A DNA stretch of 64,000 nt from Streptomyces tibetensis (GTDB lineage: Bacteria; Actinomycetota; Actinomycetes; Streptomycetales; Streptomycetaceae), in assembly GCF_007655005.1 (NCBI RefSeq), contig NZ_SZVW01000028.1:62001-126000 (forward strand), written 5' to 3'. The position numbers and the translations under genes were made by a program. The notes beneath the pieces are model-generated. The model did not search any database, was not told the DNA's origin, and saw only the letters and a program-made list of their open reading frames with translations. Below are positions 63,989 through 64,000 of this stretch, in pieces. How positions within the stretch are numbered: position 1 is the stretch's first letter; every line of letters begins with the position of its first letter.

Positions 63989-64000
63989 ATGGCCTTCACC
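63989..64000 (+). CDS. Start of a further gene, cut by the window edge
   Basis: ATG 63989 begins MAFT and runs off the right edge; GAAGGGAAC lies about ten bases upstream. Only four codons are visible, so nothing can be said about function. It may continue the Tad-linked region. Confidence 0.4.

Noticed and set aside
1..64000. tRNA or rRNA genes
   Set aside because: No cloverleaf with the TTCRA arm or rRNA core sequence was noticed on reading; a tRNA scan would be decisive.

Overview
The window is very GC-rich, uses GTG and TTG starts freely, and is packed with genes joined by GTGA/ATGA/TGATG overlaps. Together with the futalosine-pathway menaquinone genes, Tad-pilus genes, a cystine-type leader peptide and many WXG100-like proteins, this points to a Streptomyces chromosome. 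The gene order resembles the S. coelicolor SCO4490-SCO4530 region, as judged from memory rather than by a search.

Layout. (1) 1-7.9 kb: two translationally coupled genes sharing a glycine-rich junction motif; then the menaquinone genes mqnL-mqnP, mqnM, an Lrp/AsnC regulator and mqnE; then UdgX, a GNAT acetyltransferase and a DUF4229-type membrane protein. (2) 7.9-22.4 kb: a leaderless Cys-rich leader peptide ahead of a DAACS-family symporter; a TetR regulator; a divergent lipid cluster (MaoC/HtdX-like and FabG4-like against FadA2-like thiolase) with an inverted-repeat operator; an acyl-CoA synthetase; an orphan sugar-binding lipoprotein; a 43-bp minisatellite; a Tat-exported flavoprotein; a methyltransferase; a cold-shock protein; and mqnA. 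(3) 22.4-29.2 kb: a PASTA-less Ser/Thr kinase whose membrane/extracellular part is put out of frame by a 35-bp tandem duplication, convergent with a 1551-aa FHA-FtsK/SpoIIIE ATPase of EssC/EccC type. (4) 29.6-56.6 kb: a type VII secretion island with three versions of one cassette. Each has a ~100-aa helical partner carrying a DFxDxW motif, a 395-446-aa membrane protein beginning with a DPxPGD signature and carrying a membrane hairpin, and accessory proteins of two recurring families that start with a P-x-x-W/P-E-G motif. Between the cassettes lie a duplicated and partly decayed lipoprotein/secreted-protein array, a deacetylase-glycosyltransferase fusion, an LCP protein and two large membrane proteins sharing an NPLHG...CxxC motif. 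A SUKH (SMI1/KNR4) immunity-type gene follows the third cassette. (5) 57.1-63.7 kb: a Tad/Flp pilus operon (SAF protein, CpaE-like, TadA, TadB, TadC, Flp pilin, two TadE-like and one TadG-like pseudopilin).

How the parts fit. The menaquinone genes cover chorismate dehydration (mqnA), radical SAM aminofutalosine synthesis (mqnE) and late prenylation/decarboxylation (mqnP, mqnL, mqnM). The remaining steps are not here. The EssC-like ATPase, the kinase (FHA domains read phosphothreonine) and the cassettes suggest one secretion-associated system, but no EccB, EccD, EccE or mycosin gene is present in the window. The three-copy cassette with its P-x-x-W accessory families is the best candidate for an undescribed system. 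Start codons and functions are inferred by reading alone; no database search was possible.
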